A stretch of DNA of 64,000 nucleotides from Nitrobacter vulgaris (GTDB lineage Bacteria; Pseudomonadota; Alphaproteobacteria; Rhizobiales; Xanthobacteraceae). Position 1 is the first letter of the stretch. Every line of letters begins with the position of its first letter. The stretch is taken from contig NZ_MWPQ01000036.1 of NCBI RefSeq assembly GCF_002028545.1, positions 1 through 64,000 of the forward strand, written 5' to 3'. The notes under the pieces were generated by a model. The model was given only the letters and a program-made list of their open reading frames with translations, did not search any database and was not told the DNA's origin. Positions 44,366-54,668 of the stretch are shown here, piece by piece. Position numbers and translations under genes: made by a program.

Positions 44366-45091
44366 TCAGGCGCGCTGGCGCCGATTCCGGCGGCGTTTTG
44401 GTCCGGGAGCAAGTTCGGGCATCCTACCCTGCACCTCCTGATATTTTGTCAACATCCCGTCGAAGCTGGCAAGCAATGTCGTCTCGATGTCAGGCCGACC
44501 TTCGAGGTTAGCGAGCATTATCGCTGCGGCCTCGATCGTGGCGAGTCCGTCGCGGCGCGGCTCCCTGCGCAGTTTGCCGTAGCGAGAGGTCCAACCGGGT
44601 GCAAGAACAACGCGCTGGCACTTCAACATCCACGGGTTGCGCCACCACAGCGCCTTGGCCTGGCTCCAAGTACCATCCAGCAGCACGACACCCTCAATAT
44701 CCGCAAGAGCCGCGCGTTGATCGGTCTCCATCTGGCCGTTGCGATTGATGGCGACGATGGCACGGTCGGTATTGGAACGGTCGACCCTGACCGAGCCAAG
44801 GTAAAGCACCGCCCAGCGCGATGGGTCATGCACCGGTCGGCCCAACGCCCTGGAGAGACTGGGCCAGGACAGACCGATCTTCAACACGGCGTCCTGGAAA
44901 TGTAGCGCGGTTAGCCGAGCAGTTCCGAGCGTTTTATCTTGCTCCTGTGGATGCTGCAGAAGAAGCAGCGAAGTCCGGATTTTGATCGGCTTAATGCCGT
45001 CGCAAACGCATAACACTGCCAATTTGTGACAGCGCTGGCATTGCGGGAGCGCGTCACGTCCTGCAGTGGAGCTCTCGGGGTTGCTGGACAT
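44366..45091 (-). CDS. tapT: DTW-domain tRNA-uridine aminocarboxypropyltransferase
   Basis: A 241-residue protein with the DTW signature DGTW in GVVLLDGTWSQAKALWW, an N-terminal zinc-binding-like cysteine set (CQRCHKLAVLCVC), and LRREPRRDGLATIEAAA. DTW proteins such as TapT/TuaA transfer the aminocarboxypropyl group of S-adenosylmethionine to uridine in tRNA (acp3U). The gene is adjacent to tRNA-Cys but this is probably chance. The C terminus is Arg-rich (PKRRRNRRQR). Assignment to the family is firm; the tRNA substrate is inferred. Confidence 0.85.
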   Translation of the reverse strand: MSSNPESSTAGRDALPQCQRCHKLAVLCVCDGIKPIKIRTSLLLLQHPQEQDKTLGTARLTALHFQDAVLKIGLSWPSLSRALGRPVHDPSRWAVLYLGSVRVDRSNTDRAIVAINRNGQMETDQRAALADIEGVVLLDGTWSQAKALWWRNPWMLKCQRVVLAPGWTSRYGKLRREPRRDGLATIEAAAIMLANLEGRPDIETTLLASFDGMLTKYQEVQGRMPELAPGPKRRRNRRQRA

Positions 45092-45139
45092 TGCTCGCTA
45101 TACGCCGCGCCGATCCAGCCCGCAACAACGATCGCCTCC

Positions 45140-48100
45140 CTATTCGGCCGGCGCGGCAGCGGGTACGGCCTCGCCTCGTCGTCGCAACCGGTCGATCAGA
45201 AGGTAGATGACCGGAGTCGTATAGAGGGTCAAAATTTGCGAAACGAGAAGCCCGCCGATGATGGTGATTCCGAGCGGTCGTCGTAGTTCCGTGCCGGGAC
45301 CGACCGCGAGCACCAGCGGTATCGCAGCGAAAAGCGCGGCCATGGTGGTCATGATGATTGGCCGAAAGCGCACGCTACAAGCCTCGAAGATTGCGTCCGC
45401 GGATGATAATCCGCGTTGGCGCTCAGCATCCAGCGCGAAATCGACAATCATGATGCCATTTTTCTTGACGATACCGATGAGGAGAATGATGCCGACAAAT
45501 GCAATGATCGTCAGTGGCGTATTGGTGATCTGCAAGGCCAGAAGTGCTCCGAGTCCAGCGGACGGCAGGGTCGAGATGATCGTGAGCGGATGAGCGAGGC
45601 TCTCGTAGAGAACCCCGAGCACAATATACACGGCGGCAAGCGCGCCGAGAATCAGTAGTGGCTGCCGTCCCGACGTTTTGCGGAAATCAGCCGCGTTGCC
45701 CTCGAAGTTTCCACGAATACCCTCGGGCATGTGCAACTCATCGACAGCGCGTTGAATATTGGCGGTAGCGTCCTGAAGTTCCACGCCCGGTAACGTGTCG
45801 AAAGACACCGTCATCGACGGGAGCGACTGTGAATGAACAACAGCGAGCGGCGACAGATCACGCTGATAGTGAGCGACGGCAGACAGCGGCACCTGAACTC
45901 CGTTGGCTCCGGCAACAAAGATGCGCTCGAGGTTGGATGGGTCTTCCTGAAGTTGTGGATCAATTTCCAAAATGACCTGGTATTGATTGCGCTGGGTATA
46001 AACTATCGAAATCTGCCGTTGCGAGAACGCGTTGTTGAGTGCGTTGTCGATATCCTGAACCCTGACTCCAAGGCTGGATGCCTTTTTCCGGTCGATGGAC
46101 ACGGTCAGTTGCAGACCACCTGCCTCGCGGTCGCTTGACACGTCAGTAATTCCCTCGACCGTTTGCATGCGCTTGGTGACAAGGGGCGCCCACTTCTGCA
46201 ACAACTCGAGGTCGGTACTGTAGAGCGTGTATTGGTAGTTTGAATCGCTCTGGCGTCCTCCGGTGCGGATGTCCTGGGCGGCGAACATGAGCAGCCTGAT
46301 GCCTGATAGGTCGCTAAGATTTCGGCGCATCCGGTTAATTACCTGCGGGGTCGTCAGTTTTCCCCGTTCAGCGGGCGGCTTCAAGATGATGTACATGAAT
46401 CCTCGATTTGAGCCTCCGAGCGTGCCGCCGCCGATGGAAGAGCCGATTCCCTGCACGGCAGGATCTGCCATTACGATATCCATAGCGCGCTGTTGAAGTC
46501 CGAGCATGGACTGAAAGGAAACGTCGGCGGACGCGTGCGTGACACCAATTATGAAGCCGCTGTCGTCGATTGGAAAATAACCTTTCGGCGTCTTGATATA
46601 GAGAGTCACCGTCAGGGCGATAGTCGCAAAAAACACCAGCAACGTCAGGGCGGGAAAGCGGAGCACGACGCGCAGCGTGCGCGTATAAAACGCCACGATT
46701 CGCGAAAGCAGGCCTTCAACCAGCCGGTCGAACCGGGTCGCATTCGTGGACGTCGCGCCTTTGATGTAATGGGCGCAGATCATCGGCGTTACCGTCAACG
46801 ACACGATCGTTGACACCACGATCGCGAAGGTGAGTGTGAGCGAGAATTCCCGCAACAGCCGGCCAGCAACGCCGTCCATAAAGATCAAGGGCATGAATGC
46901 GGCAATCAACGACAGGCTGATCGAGAACACGGTAAAGCCGATTTGCCTTGCTCCTTCGACCGCCGCCCGGTAAGGCGGCAAACCCTGCTCGAGATTGCGG
47001 TACATGTTCTCGATCATGACGATGGCATCATCGACCACGAAGCCGACCGAGATGGCCAGCGCCATCAGGGATAGGTTGTCGATGGAGAAACCTGCCAGCC
47101 ACATCCCGACGCATGTACCAGCCAGCGCCAATGGAACTGATATGCCGGCCGCGACAGTCGGCGTAAGACGTCGAAGGAACGTAAATACCACCACCATCAC
47201 CAGAAAGGCGGTGGCCAACAGTGTCCATTCCATGTCCTCAACGCTTGCCCGGATCGTGCCTGTGCGATCAACGATGATGGATACTTCGACACCGCCAGGA
47301 ATCCACTTCTTGAGTTCGGGGAGCAGCGCCCTCACCCGGTCGACAGTGTCGATGACATTGGCGTCGCCCTGCTTGGTGACCTGGATCAACACCGCCGGCT
47401 GCTTGTTGAACCAAGCGATCGAGCGGCTGTTTCGCGTGGCATCCTTGACATCGGCCACGTCCGAGAGCCGAACGAAATTCCCTCCTGAATTCTTTATAAT
47501 GATGTTGCGAAATTCGGTGGCCGTCCGCATCTGCCGGTTAGTCGACAGCGTCTCGCTCTGACGGTCGCCATTGAAAATTCCGACTGGGCCAAGCGGATTG
47601 GCGTTCACGATCGCGGTCCGGACATCATCGGTCGAGATGCCTGCGTTTGAGAGCGCGACCGGATTGAGAGCAATCCGCACAGCCGGCTGATCAGCTCCAC
47701 TTACGGAAACCTCCCCTACCCCCGGGACCTGCGAAACGCGCTGAACAATAACGGTATCAGCTACGTCATAGATGGCGCTCGTCGACATAGTCTTTGATGT
47801 TAGCGCTAGAACGAAGACGGGTGACGCAGCAGGATTGGCCTTGCGGAATTTCGGCAATGTCGGCAGATCCGTCGGCAGATCGGCGAGCGATGCGTTGATC
47901 GCCGCTTGCACGTCGCGTGCCGCGTGATCGATGTCGCGCCCGATGGCAAACTGCAATTGAATGCTCGTGGCGCCCAACGCGCTCGTGGACGTGATTTGCT
48001 CGACGCCGGCGATCTCACCCAGGCGGCGCTCCAGCGGCGCGGCAACGGTAGCAGCCATCACCGACGGCGACGCGCCCGGCCGGTTCGCCGACACTCTGAT

Positions 48101-48235
48101 CATCGGGAAATCGACATTGGGAACCGAAGCTACCGGAAGGACGGCGTAAGCGACAACGCCAATGAGAAACAGGCCAATGGCGAGCAGCGTGGTACCGACC
48201 GGTCTTCGAATGAACGGCTCGGAGATCGAGGCCAT
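45140..48235 (-). CDS. mdtC: RND multidrug efflux inner-membrane pump, MdtC-like
   Basis: A 1031-residue protein of the HAE1 RND family. The ATG at 48235 (ASISEPFIRRPVGTTLLAIG) is used; the longer open frame upstream is a shadow of mdtB. Twelve transmembrane helices and two large periplasmic loops are expected. The proton-relay aspartates are in VGFVVDDAIVMIENMYRNLE. Its start overlaps the last base of the mdtB stop (TAATG), so the two are co-translated. MdtB and MdtC form a heterotrimer that pumps drugs or bile-like compounds through the outer-membrane channel encoded in the same operon. Confidence 0.93.
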   Translation of the reverse strand: MASISEPFIRRPVGTTLLAIGLFLIGVVAYAVLPVASVPNVDFPMIRVSANRPGASPSVMAATVAAPLERRLGEIAGVEQITSTSALGATSIQLQFAIGRDIDHAARDVQAAINASLADLPTDLPTLPKFRKANPAASPVFVLALTSKTMSTSAIYDVADTVIVQRVSQVPGVGEVSVSGADQPAVRIALNPVALSNAGISTDDVRTAIVNANPLGPVGIFNGDRQSETLSTNRQMRTATEFRNIIIKNSGGNFVRLSDVADVKDATRNSRSIAWFNKQPAVLIQVTKQGDANVIDTVDRVRALLPELKKWIPGGVEVSIIVDRTGTIRASVEDMEWTLLATAFLVMVVVFTFLRRLTPTVAAGISVPLALAGTCVGMWLAGFSIDNLSLMALAISVGFVVDDAIVMIENMYRNLEQGLPPYRAAVEGARQIGFTVFSISLSLIAAFMPLIFMDGVAGRLLREFSLTLTFAIVVSTIVSLTVTPMICAHYIKGATSTNATRFDRLVEGLLSRIVAFYTRTLRVVLRFPALTLLVFFATIALTVTLYIKTPKGYFPIDDSGFIIGVTHASADVSFQSMLGLQQRAMDIVMADPAVQGIGSSIGGGTLGGSNRGFMYIILKPPAERGKLTTPQVINRMRRNLSDLSGIRLLMFAAQDIRTGGRQSDSNYQYTLYSTDLELLQKWAPLVTKRMQTVEGITDVSSDREAGGLQLTVSIDRKKASSLGVRVQDIDNALNNAFSQRQISIVYTQRNQYQVILEIDPQLQEDPSNLERIFVAGANGVQVPLSAVAHYQRDLSPLAVVHSQSLPSMTVSFDTLPGVELQDATANIQRAVDELHMPEGIRGNFEGNAADFRKTSGRQPLLILGALAAVYIVLGVLYESLAHPLTIISTLPSAGLGALLALQITNTPLTIIAFVGIILLIGIVKKNGIMIVDFALDAERQRGLSSADAIFEACSVRFRPIIMTTMAALFAAIPLVLAVGPGTELRRPLGITIIGGLLVSQILTLYTTPVIYLLIDRLRRRGEAVPAAAPAE

Positions 48236-51200
48236 TATCTTATGTCCTCGCTCGCACCAGGCAGCGGCTTCGAACCGCCAGTAGGAACGGCTTGCTCGAT
48301 TCGCTTGTTTAGCCGATCGAGCCCCAGATAGATCACCGGCGTGGTGTAAAGCGTGAGCAACTGACTGAGCAGCAGGCCGCCGATGATCGAGATGCCAAGT
48401 GGAAACCGCAACTCCGAGCCGGTGCCGCTTTCGATCGCCAGCGGCAACGCGCCGAACAGCGCTGCCAGTGTGGTCATCATGATTGGTCTGAACCGGAGCA
48501 GACACGCCTGCACGATAGCATCGGTCGAAGACATGCCTTGACGGCGTTCTGCCTCGAGCGCGAAGTCGATCATCATGATCGCATTCTTCTTCACGATGCC
48601 CATCAGAAGAATGATGCCGATCAGACCGATAACCGACAGATCCTGTCCGAACAGCATCAAGGCGAGAATGGCGCCGATACCCGCCGAAGGCAGTGTTGAG
48701 AGGATTGTAATTGGATGAACATAGCTTTCGTACAATACGCCCAGCACGATGTAGATCGTGACCAGTGCGGCCAAGATCAGCCAAGGCTGACCGGCAAGCG
48801 CTTTCGAGAATTCCGCCGCATCGCCCGAAAACATGCCGACGATACTAGAGGGCATGCCGATGCGGGTTTCGATGATCTTGACCCGTTCTACGGCGTCGCC
48901 CAGCGCTTCGCCCGGGGCGAGATTGAAGCTGAGCGAGAATGCGGGGAATTGCGCCTGATGAGAGATTGCCAGTGGTGCCGTCGTCCTGGTCAGCGTCGCA
49001 ACTGCAGACAGCGGGACCTGAGCGCCGGCAACACCCGGCAGAAAAAGCTTGGAAAGGATTGAGGGGTCGTTCTGATACTGCGGCAAGGCTTCCAACACGA
49101 CGCGATACTGGTTGGCCTGTCCATAAACGGTCGATATTTGCCGCTGAGCAAAAGAATCGTTCAAAGTGTCGTTAACAGCCTGAAGGCTAACGCCGAGTTG
49201 ACCGGCGCGTTCGCGATCGATGTTCAGCGCGGCTCGAAGACCTGCGTCTTGCGCTTCCGACGATACGTCCCGAAATAGCGGATCGCGACGTAGTTCCTTG
49301 ACCAGCTTTTGGGTCCACTCCGAAACGTGGGCTGCGTCCGTTCCCGTCAGGGTATATTGATAAAGTGAGCGGCTGGCCCGTGTGCTGATCTGAATATCCT
49401 GCACCGGTTGAAAATAAACCGCCATACCAGGGATCGAAGCTACGCGCGTCTTCAAACGCGTGATGATTGCAGCGACGTCGTCGCGGCGGTCACTCCGTGG
49501 CTTCACCGTCATCACCAGACGGCCGACATTCGTGGTCGGATTCACTGAACCGGCACCGATGACGGATACAACGCCCACGACGTCCGGATCCTCCTCGAGG
49601 ATGCCCGCTACCTCGGCTTGACGCCTTCCCATTTCGGCAAAGGATACGTCTGGACCCGCCTCAGTTACCGCGGTTATCGACGCCGTATCTTGCAGAGGCA
49701 GGAATCCCTTTGGCGCGACGACATAGAGCATCATTGTTGCGACGACCGTCGCAAAAACAACGACCAGCGTTGCCCTCTGATGCTGAAGGACCCATAACAA
49801 CGTCCAGTGATAGAATGCGACAAGCCGATCAATACTGCGGTTGACCGCCGCCAACCCCGGAATCGGAGCTCCTTCCTCCGAGTGTTTTAGCAGCCGGGAA
49901 CACATCATCGGCGTCAGAGTAAGCGACACCACGGCGGACGTGACGACCGCGATCGTCAGTGTCAGTGCGAACTCGCGGAACATTCTTCCGACCAGCCCGG
50001 ACATGAACAAAAGCGGGATAAACACCGCGATTAGCGAAACCGTCAGCGAAATCACGGTGAAGGCAATCTCACTCGCGCCCCGGAGCGAAGCCTCCATGAC
50101 GCTCTCGCCGTTCTCGATATGTCGAACGATGTTTTCGATCATCACGATGGCGTCGTCGACCACGAATCCGGTGCCGATCGTCAGCGCCATCAGCGACAGG
50201 TTGTCGAGGCTGAATCCGGCGAAATACATGATGCCGAAACTGGTGATCAGCGACAACGGCAGCGCCACGCCCGCAATCAACGTCGCCCGGAGCGAGCGCA
50301 AGAAAAGAAGTACGACAAGCGTAACGAGGACGATGCTGAGAATGAGCGTGAACTGCACGTCGTGGACTGATGCGCGGATTGTCACGGTCCGGTCGCTGAC
50401 GACGGTCAGTTTGACACCGGCCGGAATTGCTTTCTGGACCTTCGGAATCTCCTCCCGGATCTGGCGGACAACCTCGATCACATTGGCGCCGGGCTGGCGC
50501 TGGATATCGATGATGACCGCCGGCGTTCCGTTATACCAGCCGCCGGTGCGGTCGTTCTCCAGTCCGTCGACGATCCGGGCGACATCGCCAATCGTGACCG
50601 GAGAGCCGTTGCGGTAGGCGATAATGATCGGTCTGTATGCGTCGGCCGTCGTGATCTGGTCGTTCGCTGCGATCGTATAAGCTTGCTGTGCACCGTCCAG
50701 CGCGCCCTTGGGGCCAGAAACGTTGGCGTTGGCGATTGCGGTCCGCAAGTCCTCCATTGAAATGCCGTAGGCGGCGAGCCGCGCGAGATCGGCTTGGACA
50801 CGTACCGCGGGCTTCAAACCTCCGAGCACGGAAACGCGGCCAACGCCTGAAATCTGACTGAGGCGTTGGCTCAGAATGGTGTCCCCAATATCGCTCAAGG
50901 TGCGCAGCGAGACCGTGTCGGAGGTCAGGGCGAGCGTTATTACCGGCGCATCGGCAGGATTCACCTTGGCATAAACGGGCGGGTACGGCAGGTTTTTCGG
51001 CAGTACTCCCGCGGCAGCGTTGATGGCCGCCTGCACGTCCTGCGTCGCGCCGTCGATATCCCGATTCAGGTTGAACTGTAAGGAAATCTGACTGAGCCCG
51101 AACGAGCTTGTCGATGTCATCGACGACAGCGACGGGATCTGACCGAGTTGACGTTCCAGCGGCGCTGTCAGTAATGACGCGACGACATCGGGACTGGCGC

Positions 51201-51357
51201 CTGGGAGCTGAGTTCTCACCTGTACTGACGGGAAATCGACTTGCGGCAGCGCAGAGACCGGCAACGCCCAATAGCCGAGCGCGCCTCCGATCATCAGCGC
51301 GATCCCGAGCAAGGAGGTTGCAATCGGACGACGAATAAACGGTTCCGAGACACCCAT
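48235..51357 (-). CDS. mdtB: RND multidrug efflux inner-membrane pump, MdtB-like
   Basis: A 1040-residue HAE1 RND protein: MGVSEPFIRRPIATSLLGIA at the N terminus, GTGFVVDDAIVMIENIVRHI in transmembrane helix 4 with the Asp pair, and the second-half repeat LLGILYES-like VLGVLYESYVHPITILS. It is paralogous to the downstream mdtC. It is 64 bases after the adaptor gene mdtA and shares one operon with mdtC. Confidence 0.93.
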   Translation of the reverse strand: MGVSEPFIRRPIATSLLGIALMIGGALGYWALPVSALPQVDFPSVQVRTQLPGASPDVVASLLTAPLERQLGQIPSLSSMTSTSSFGLSQISLQFNLNRDIDGATQDVQAAINAAAGVLPKNLPYPPVYAKVNPADAPVITLALTSDTVSLRTLSDIGDTILSQRLSQISGVGRVSVLGGLKPAVRVQADLARLAAYGISMEDLRTAIANANVSGPKGALDGAQQAYTIAANDQITTADAYRPIIIAYRNGSPVTIGDVARIVDGLENDRTGGWYNGTPAVIIDIQRQPGANVIEVVRQIREEIPKVQKAIPAGVKLTVVSDRTVTIRASVHDVQFTLILSIVLVTLVVLLFLRSLRATLIAGVALPLSLITSFGIMYFAGFSLDNLSLMALTIGTGFVVDDAIVMIENIVRHIENGESVMEASLRGASEIAFTVISLTVSLIAVFIPLLFMSGLVGRMFREFALTLTIAVVTSAVVSLTLTPMMCSRLLKHSEEGAPIPGLAAVNRSIDRLVAFYHWTLLWVLQHQRATLVVVFATVVATMMLYVVAPKGFLPLQDTASITAVTEAGPDVSFAEMGRRQAEVAGILEEDPDVVGVVSVIGAGSVNPTTNVGRLVMTVKPRSDRRDDVAAIITRLKTRVASIPGMAVYFQPVQDIQISTRASRSLYQYTLTGTDAAHVSEWTQKLVKELRRDPLFRDVSSEAQDAGLRAALNIDRERAGQLGVSLQAVNDTLNDSFAQRQISTVYGQANQYRVVLEALPQYQNDPSILSKLFLPGVAGAQVPLSAVATLTRTTAPLAISHQAQFPAFSLSFNLAPGEALGDAVERVKIIETRIGMPSSIVGMFSGDAAEFSKALAGQPWLILAALVTIYIVLGVLYESYVHPITILSTLPSAGIGAILALMLFGQDLSVIGLIGIILLMGIVKKNAIMMIDFALEAERRQGMSSTDAIVQACLLRFRPIMMTTLAALFGALPLAIESGTGSELRFPLGISIIGGLLLSQLLTLYTTPVIYLGLDRLNKRIEQAVPTGGSKPLPGASEDIR

Positions 51358-51421
51358 GTCTAATCAACTCGTCTGGCAGCGCACTGCCGTGGGTTCGCTT
51401 CTCAGTGCCGTGCCTCCGGAA

Positions 51422-52747
51422 TCATGGCCGAGCCTTTGGTCCGCCGCCAGAACTCCGCTTGCCGCGACGCTCACTGTTGTCGCCGCCTCGGCGAGCGCCG
51501 TGCTCATCGTGCCGCTTCTGCGGCGCGAGATCGGCCGTCGGCGCCTGATCGTTCTGGCTGATCGTCACCTTTGCTCCGTCGGAGAGATTGGCAAATCCCG
51601 TCGTGACCACGCGATCAGTAGGACCAACTCCCTTGGCGATCACAGCGTCCTTTTCGTCCTGCTGCTGCACCGTCACTGGTTTGGCCGTTACGATGTCGTC
51701 GTCTCCGATCACGTAGCTGAAGGTTCCGAGCGGACCGCGCTGCACCGCCGACGTCGGTATAACCGTCGCCTGTAATAGCGTTTCAACCTTGATCCGCACG
51801 TTCACGAATTGGCCTGGCCAGAGCTGAAAATGCTCATTTGGAAACTTGGCTCTCAGCCTCAACGTGCCGGTGGTCGGATCGACCTGATTATCAATACCGA
51901 TCAGCTCACCCGTGTCGGCTAGTGTCGTGCCGTCGCTTCCGAATACATCGACTTCGATAGCACCCTTGGCTGCTGCTGCATTCACCCGCGTAATTTGCTG
52001 TTGCGGAAGGCTAAACTGAACGGAGATAGGCTGAAGCTGCGTAATGACGACGAGTCCGGTCGTATCCGTGGTATTGATGATGTTGCCACGATCGACCTGG
52101 CGCAGGCCGACGCGACCGGAAATCGGCGCGACGATCTTGGTGAAGCCGAGCATCGCTCCCGCGTTGTCGATCGCGGCCTGATCGGCCTTGACCAGCGCCT
52201 CCTGTTGAGCAACGACCGCCCTTTGGGTATCCGCCTGCTGCTTCGAACCGGCATTGGAGACGGCCAGCTGCTGGTAGCGTTTCAGATCGAGGAGCATATT
52301 GGCAAGTTGCGCTTCGTCCTGGGCCTTCTTCGCAACTGTCTGATCGTACTGGGCCTGGTAGATCACGGGATCGATTTCGCCCAGCACGTCGCCCTTCTGA
52401 ACATCCTGGCCTTCGGTAAAATTGACGGCGATCAGCTTGCCGTTGACCTGAGAGCGTACAGTAACGGTGTTCAGAGCCCGGACCGTTCCGACGCCGTCGA
52501 GGTAGACCGGCACATCCTGGATCCGCGGCGTTGCAGCCAGTACGGGAATTGCGCGATCGGAATGTTCTCGACCTTCATCACGCTTCGTTTGCTCAAGCGC
52601 GATCCAGCCAAGATAGGTGAGTCCTCCGAGGATCAGAAGCGTAATGACGATCCACACCGGCCGCCGCCGGCCGCCGGCCGCCGCCTGGCCAGGTATCCTT
52701 TCACCGGCTGCTTTCGCGGTTTCGTCGAGACCCGGTTTAAAGAGCAT
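51422..52747 (-). CDS. mdtA: Periplasmic adaptor protein, MdtA-like (HlyD/RND family)
   Basis: A 441-residue membrane-fusion protein. One N-terminal membrane anchor (VWIVITLLILGGLTYLGWIA) precedes the lipoyl and hairpin domains (RSQVNGKLIAVNFTEGQDVQ; QAQYDQTVAKKAQDEAQLAN) and a beta-barrel domain (GFTKIVAPISGRVGLRQVDR; FVNVRIKVETLLQATVIPTS). The 60-residue C-terminal tail is highly charged. It links the RND pump to the outer-membrane channel. It overlaps the channel gene by 11 bases. Confidence 0.93.
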   Translation of the reverse strand: MLFKPGLDETAKAAGERIPGQAAAGGRRRPVWIVITLLILGGLTYLGWIALEQTKRDEGREHSDRAIPVLAATPRIQDVPVYLDGVGTVRALNTVTVRSQVNGKLIAVNFTEGQDVQKGDVLGEIDPVIYQAQYDQTVAKKAQDEAQLANMLLDLKRYQQLAVSNAGSKQQADTQRAVVAQQEALVKADQAAIDNAGAMLGFTKIVAPISGRVGLRQVDRGNIINTTDTTGLVVITQLQPISVQFSLPQQQITRVNAAAAKGAIEVDVFGSDGTTLADTGELIGIDNQVDPTTGTLRLRAKFPNEHFQLWPGQFVNVRIKVETLLQATVIPTSAVQRGPLGTFSYVIGDDDIVTAKPVTVQQQDEKDAVIAKGVGPTDRVVTTGFANLSDGAKVTISQNDQAPTADLAPQKRHDEHGARRGGDNSERRGKRSSGGGPKARP

Positions 52748-54173
52748 TGCCCGCCCTCTCGATTCTCGGCTCCCAGCCCCCGCCCAGGGCTTGATAAAGG
52801 CTCACGATTGCCTGTAACCGCGCAAGCTGCGCTTGCGCTAGGACGTCTTCCGCCTGAAACAGTGTCAATTGCGTGTTCAGCACGATAATAATATCGGCGG
52901 TGCCTGCCTGAAGCTGCTGCTCGGAGAGCTCGAATGCCCTGCGCGAAGTGGCCACGACCTCCCGCTGCAAGCGCAGTCTTTCAGCGGTCTGACGCACGGC
53001 AATCAGCGCGTTGTCGACATCGGCGAACGCCGAAACCACCGTCTTGCGGTAAGTCTGAAGCAGCTCGTCCTGTCTTGCTCTCGTGGTTTCGAAATTGCCG
53101 AGAATTCTACCGCCGTCGAAGATCGGCTGCGTCAGTCCGCCGGCGAGGTTGAAGAATGCGGCATTGGGGGTGAACAGCGCGACCAACGCCGGGCTCTGGT
53201 AGCCGCCCTGCGCGGTCAACGTAATGCTCGGAAAAAACTGCGCCCGGGCGCTACCGACATTCGCGGTAGCCGACGCCAGTTGCGCCTCCTGACGGCGGAT
53301 GTCCGGGCGCTGGGTCAACAATTCGGATGGTAGCCCCGGCGTTACCCGTGGTGCAGTGATCCGGTTGAGCGAACCGCCCTTGACGTTCACGCTTTCTGGT
53401 GGGCGAGCCACCAGCGTCGCGAGCGCGTTGATGTTTTGTGCAAGCGTCTGCCGAAGCGGCGGAACGGTCGCGCGCTGATTCGCCAACACGCTTTCCTGCT
53501 GCGCCACGTCCAGGTCGGTTCCGGTACCGGCACTCAGCCGCTGTTTGAGTGCATCCAGGATACGCACGGCGCTGGCGATATTGCGCTCGGCGACGCGAAT
53601 CCGGTCTTGTGAGGCAAGGACCTGAAAATAGGCATTCGCGACGCTGGCGAGCGTCGTCAGCGCGACCACATCGCGGTCAAAGCGGCTGGCACTGGCCGTC
53701 TCCACCGCGGCCAACGCGGCATCGCGGTTTTTGCCCCAGAAATCGATTTCGTAGCTGGCGGCGCTCAACGTGCCTGAGTAGTTCACGATCTCCCGGCCCC
53801 GATTTGTCAGGCCGCTTAAGCTCGACCCCGACGTACGGAAATAGGCTTCCTGTCCCCCGATGCTGACGCTCGGCAATAGCGCCGCACCCGCTATCCGGGA
53901 TTGCTCGTCGGCCTGAACGATCCTTGCCGCCGCCGCTGCGATATCGAGATTGACGGTCTGGGCTTCCTCCATCAGGCCGGTCAATTCAGGAGAACGAAAA
54001 CCACGCCACCAGTCGAGCTTCGGCAGAGCGTCGGCCCTGGTCGTCTGCGCAGCCTTGTACCCGCTAGGGATCTCCAGCGCCGGATCCGGAATATCCGCCG
54101 TCAGAATGCAGCCAGCCGACAACGCGGCCGCCACCAACACAGGGAGGAGCATAGCGGAACGCCAGATCCACAT
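52737..54173 (-). CDS. Outer-membrane efflux lipoprotein, OprM/NodT type
   Basis: A 478-residue protein. The ATG at 54173 gives a lipoprotein signal peptide (MWIWRSAMLLPVLVAAALSA, lipobox LSAGC, Cys22); longer upstream starts would bury it. The outer-membrane factor repeats are clear: EAQTVNLDIAAAAARIVQAD, QEAYFRTSGSS, YEIDFWGKNRDAALAAVETA and RPDIRRQEAQLASATANVGS. It is the first gene of the operon, ahead of mdtA, mdtB and mdtC, so a complete tripartite pump is encoded here. About 470 bases without a gene separate it from cysK. Confidence 0.92.
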   Translation of the reverse strand: MWIWRSAMLLPVLVAAALSAGCILTADIPDPALEIPSGYKAAQTTRADALPKLDWWRGFRSPELTGLMEEAQTVNLDIAAAAARIVQADEQSRIAGAALLPSVSIGGQEAYFRTSGSSLSGLTNRGREIVNYSGTLSAASYEIDFWGKNRDAALAAVETASASRFDRDVVALTTLASVANAYFQVLASQDRIRVAERNIASAVRILDALKQRLSAGTGTDLDVAQQESVLANQRATVPPLRQTLAQNINALATLVARPPESVNVKGGSLNRITAPRVTPGLPSELLTQRPDIRRQEAQLASATANVGSARAQFFPSITLTAQGGYQSPALVALFTPNAAFFNLAGGLTQPIFDGGRILGNFETTRARQDELLQTYRKTVVSAFADVDNALIAVRQTAERLRLQREVVATSRRAFELSEQQLQAGTADIIIVLNTQLTLFQAEDVLAQAQLARLQAIVSLYQALGGGWEPRIERAGNAL

Positions 54174-54668
54174 CGCGCATCTCTGAGGATGGCTAAAGGC
54201 CGTAGCAGGGGAAAAAGTCACACCGGCCCCCTGGGGGAAGACAGAAACGGCGACAGGTATTGACATGATATCACTGCGCCGCAGTCCCAACCTTTTCTGG
54301 AATAAAGCGACGCGGCCACCGGCAGTCATACTTTCTCTGAGATCGTCCTTATTCTAGCTGTCCGAACAGGTGACGGACAGTCCCGCCCAGCCAAGAACAT
54401 TAGATGCGTTCCATAGGCGTCACTGCTCTGATTTATCAGAAAAGGCCCGATTTCAGGGCCTTTCTCGAAGTTCAGGCTACATACGCGTCCAACAATCTTA
54501 CGAAGATTTCATGCGGCGTTGCGGGGTCCCGCCCGTTGGCGGCAGGGATTTTTCGGTCCGAGACCGTCTCTCTGTGGGATGCGATTCTACGCTCCCTTGT
54601 ACCTCCCTCGCCCCTCAACTAGGGTTGCCTTGAAATCCTCCAACAGCCCAATGAGAATTTTGCATCTC
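54174..54668. other. Divergent intergenic region between the efflux operon and cysK
   Basis: About 495 bases holding promoters for both directions. The plus strand from 54404 has an open frame without coding character. No operator-like repeat is obvious, and no regulator gene for the efflux operon is adjacent. Confidence 0.4.

Noticed and set aside
48236-48784. N-terminal extension of the mdtC frame
   Set aside because: It overlaps mdtB fully on the same strand and has no membrane or family features; translation starts at 48235.
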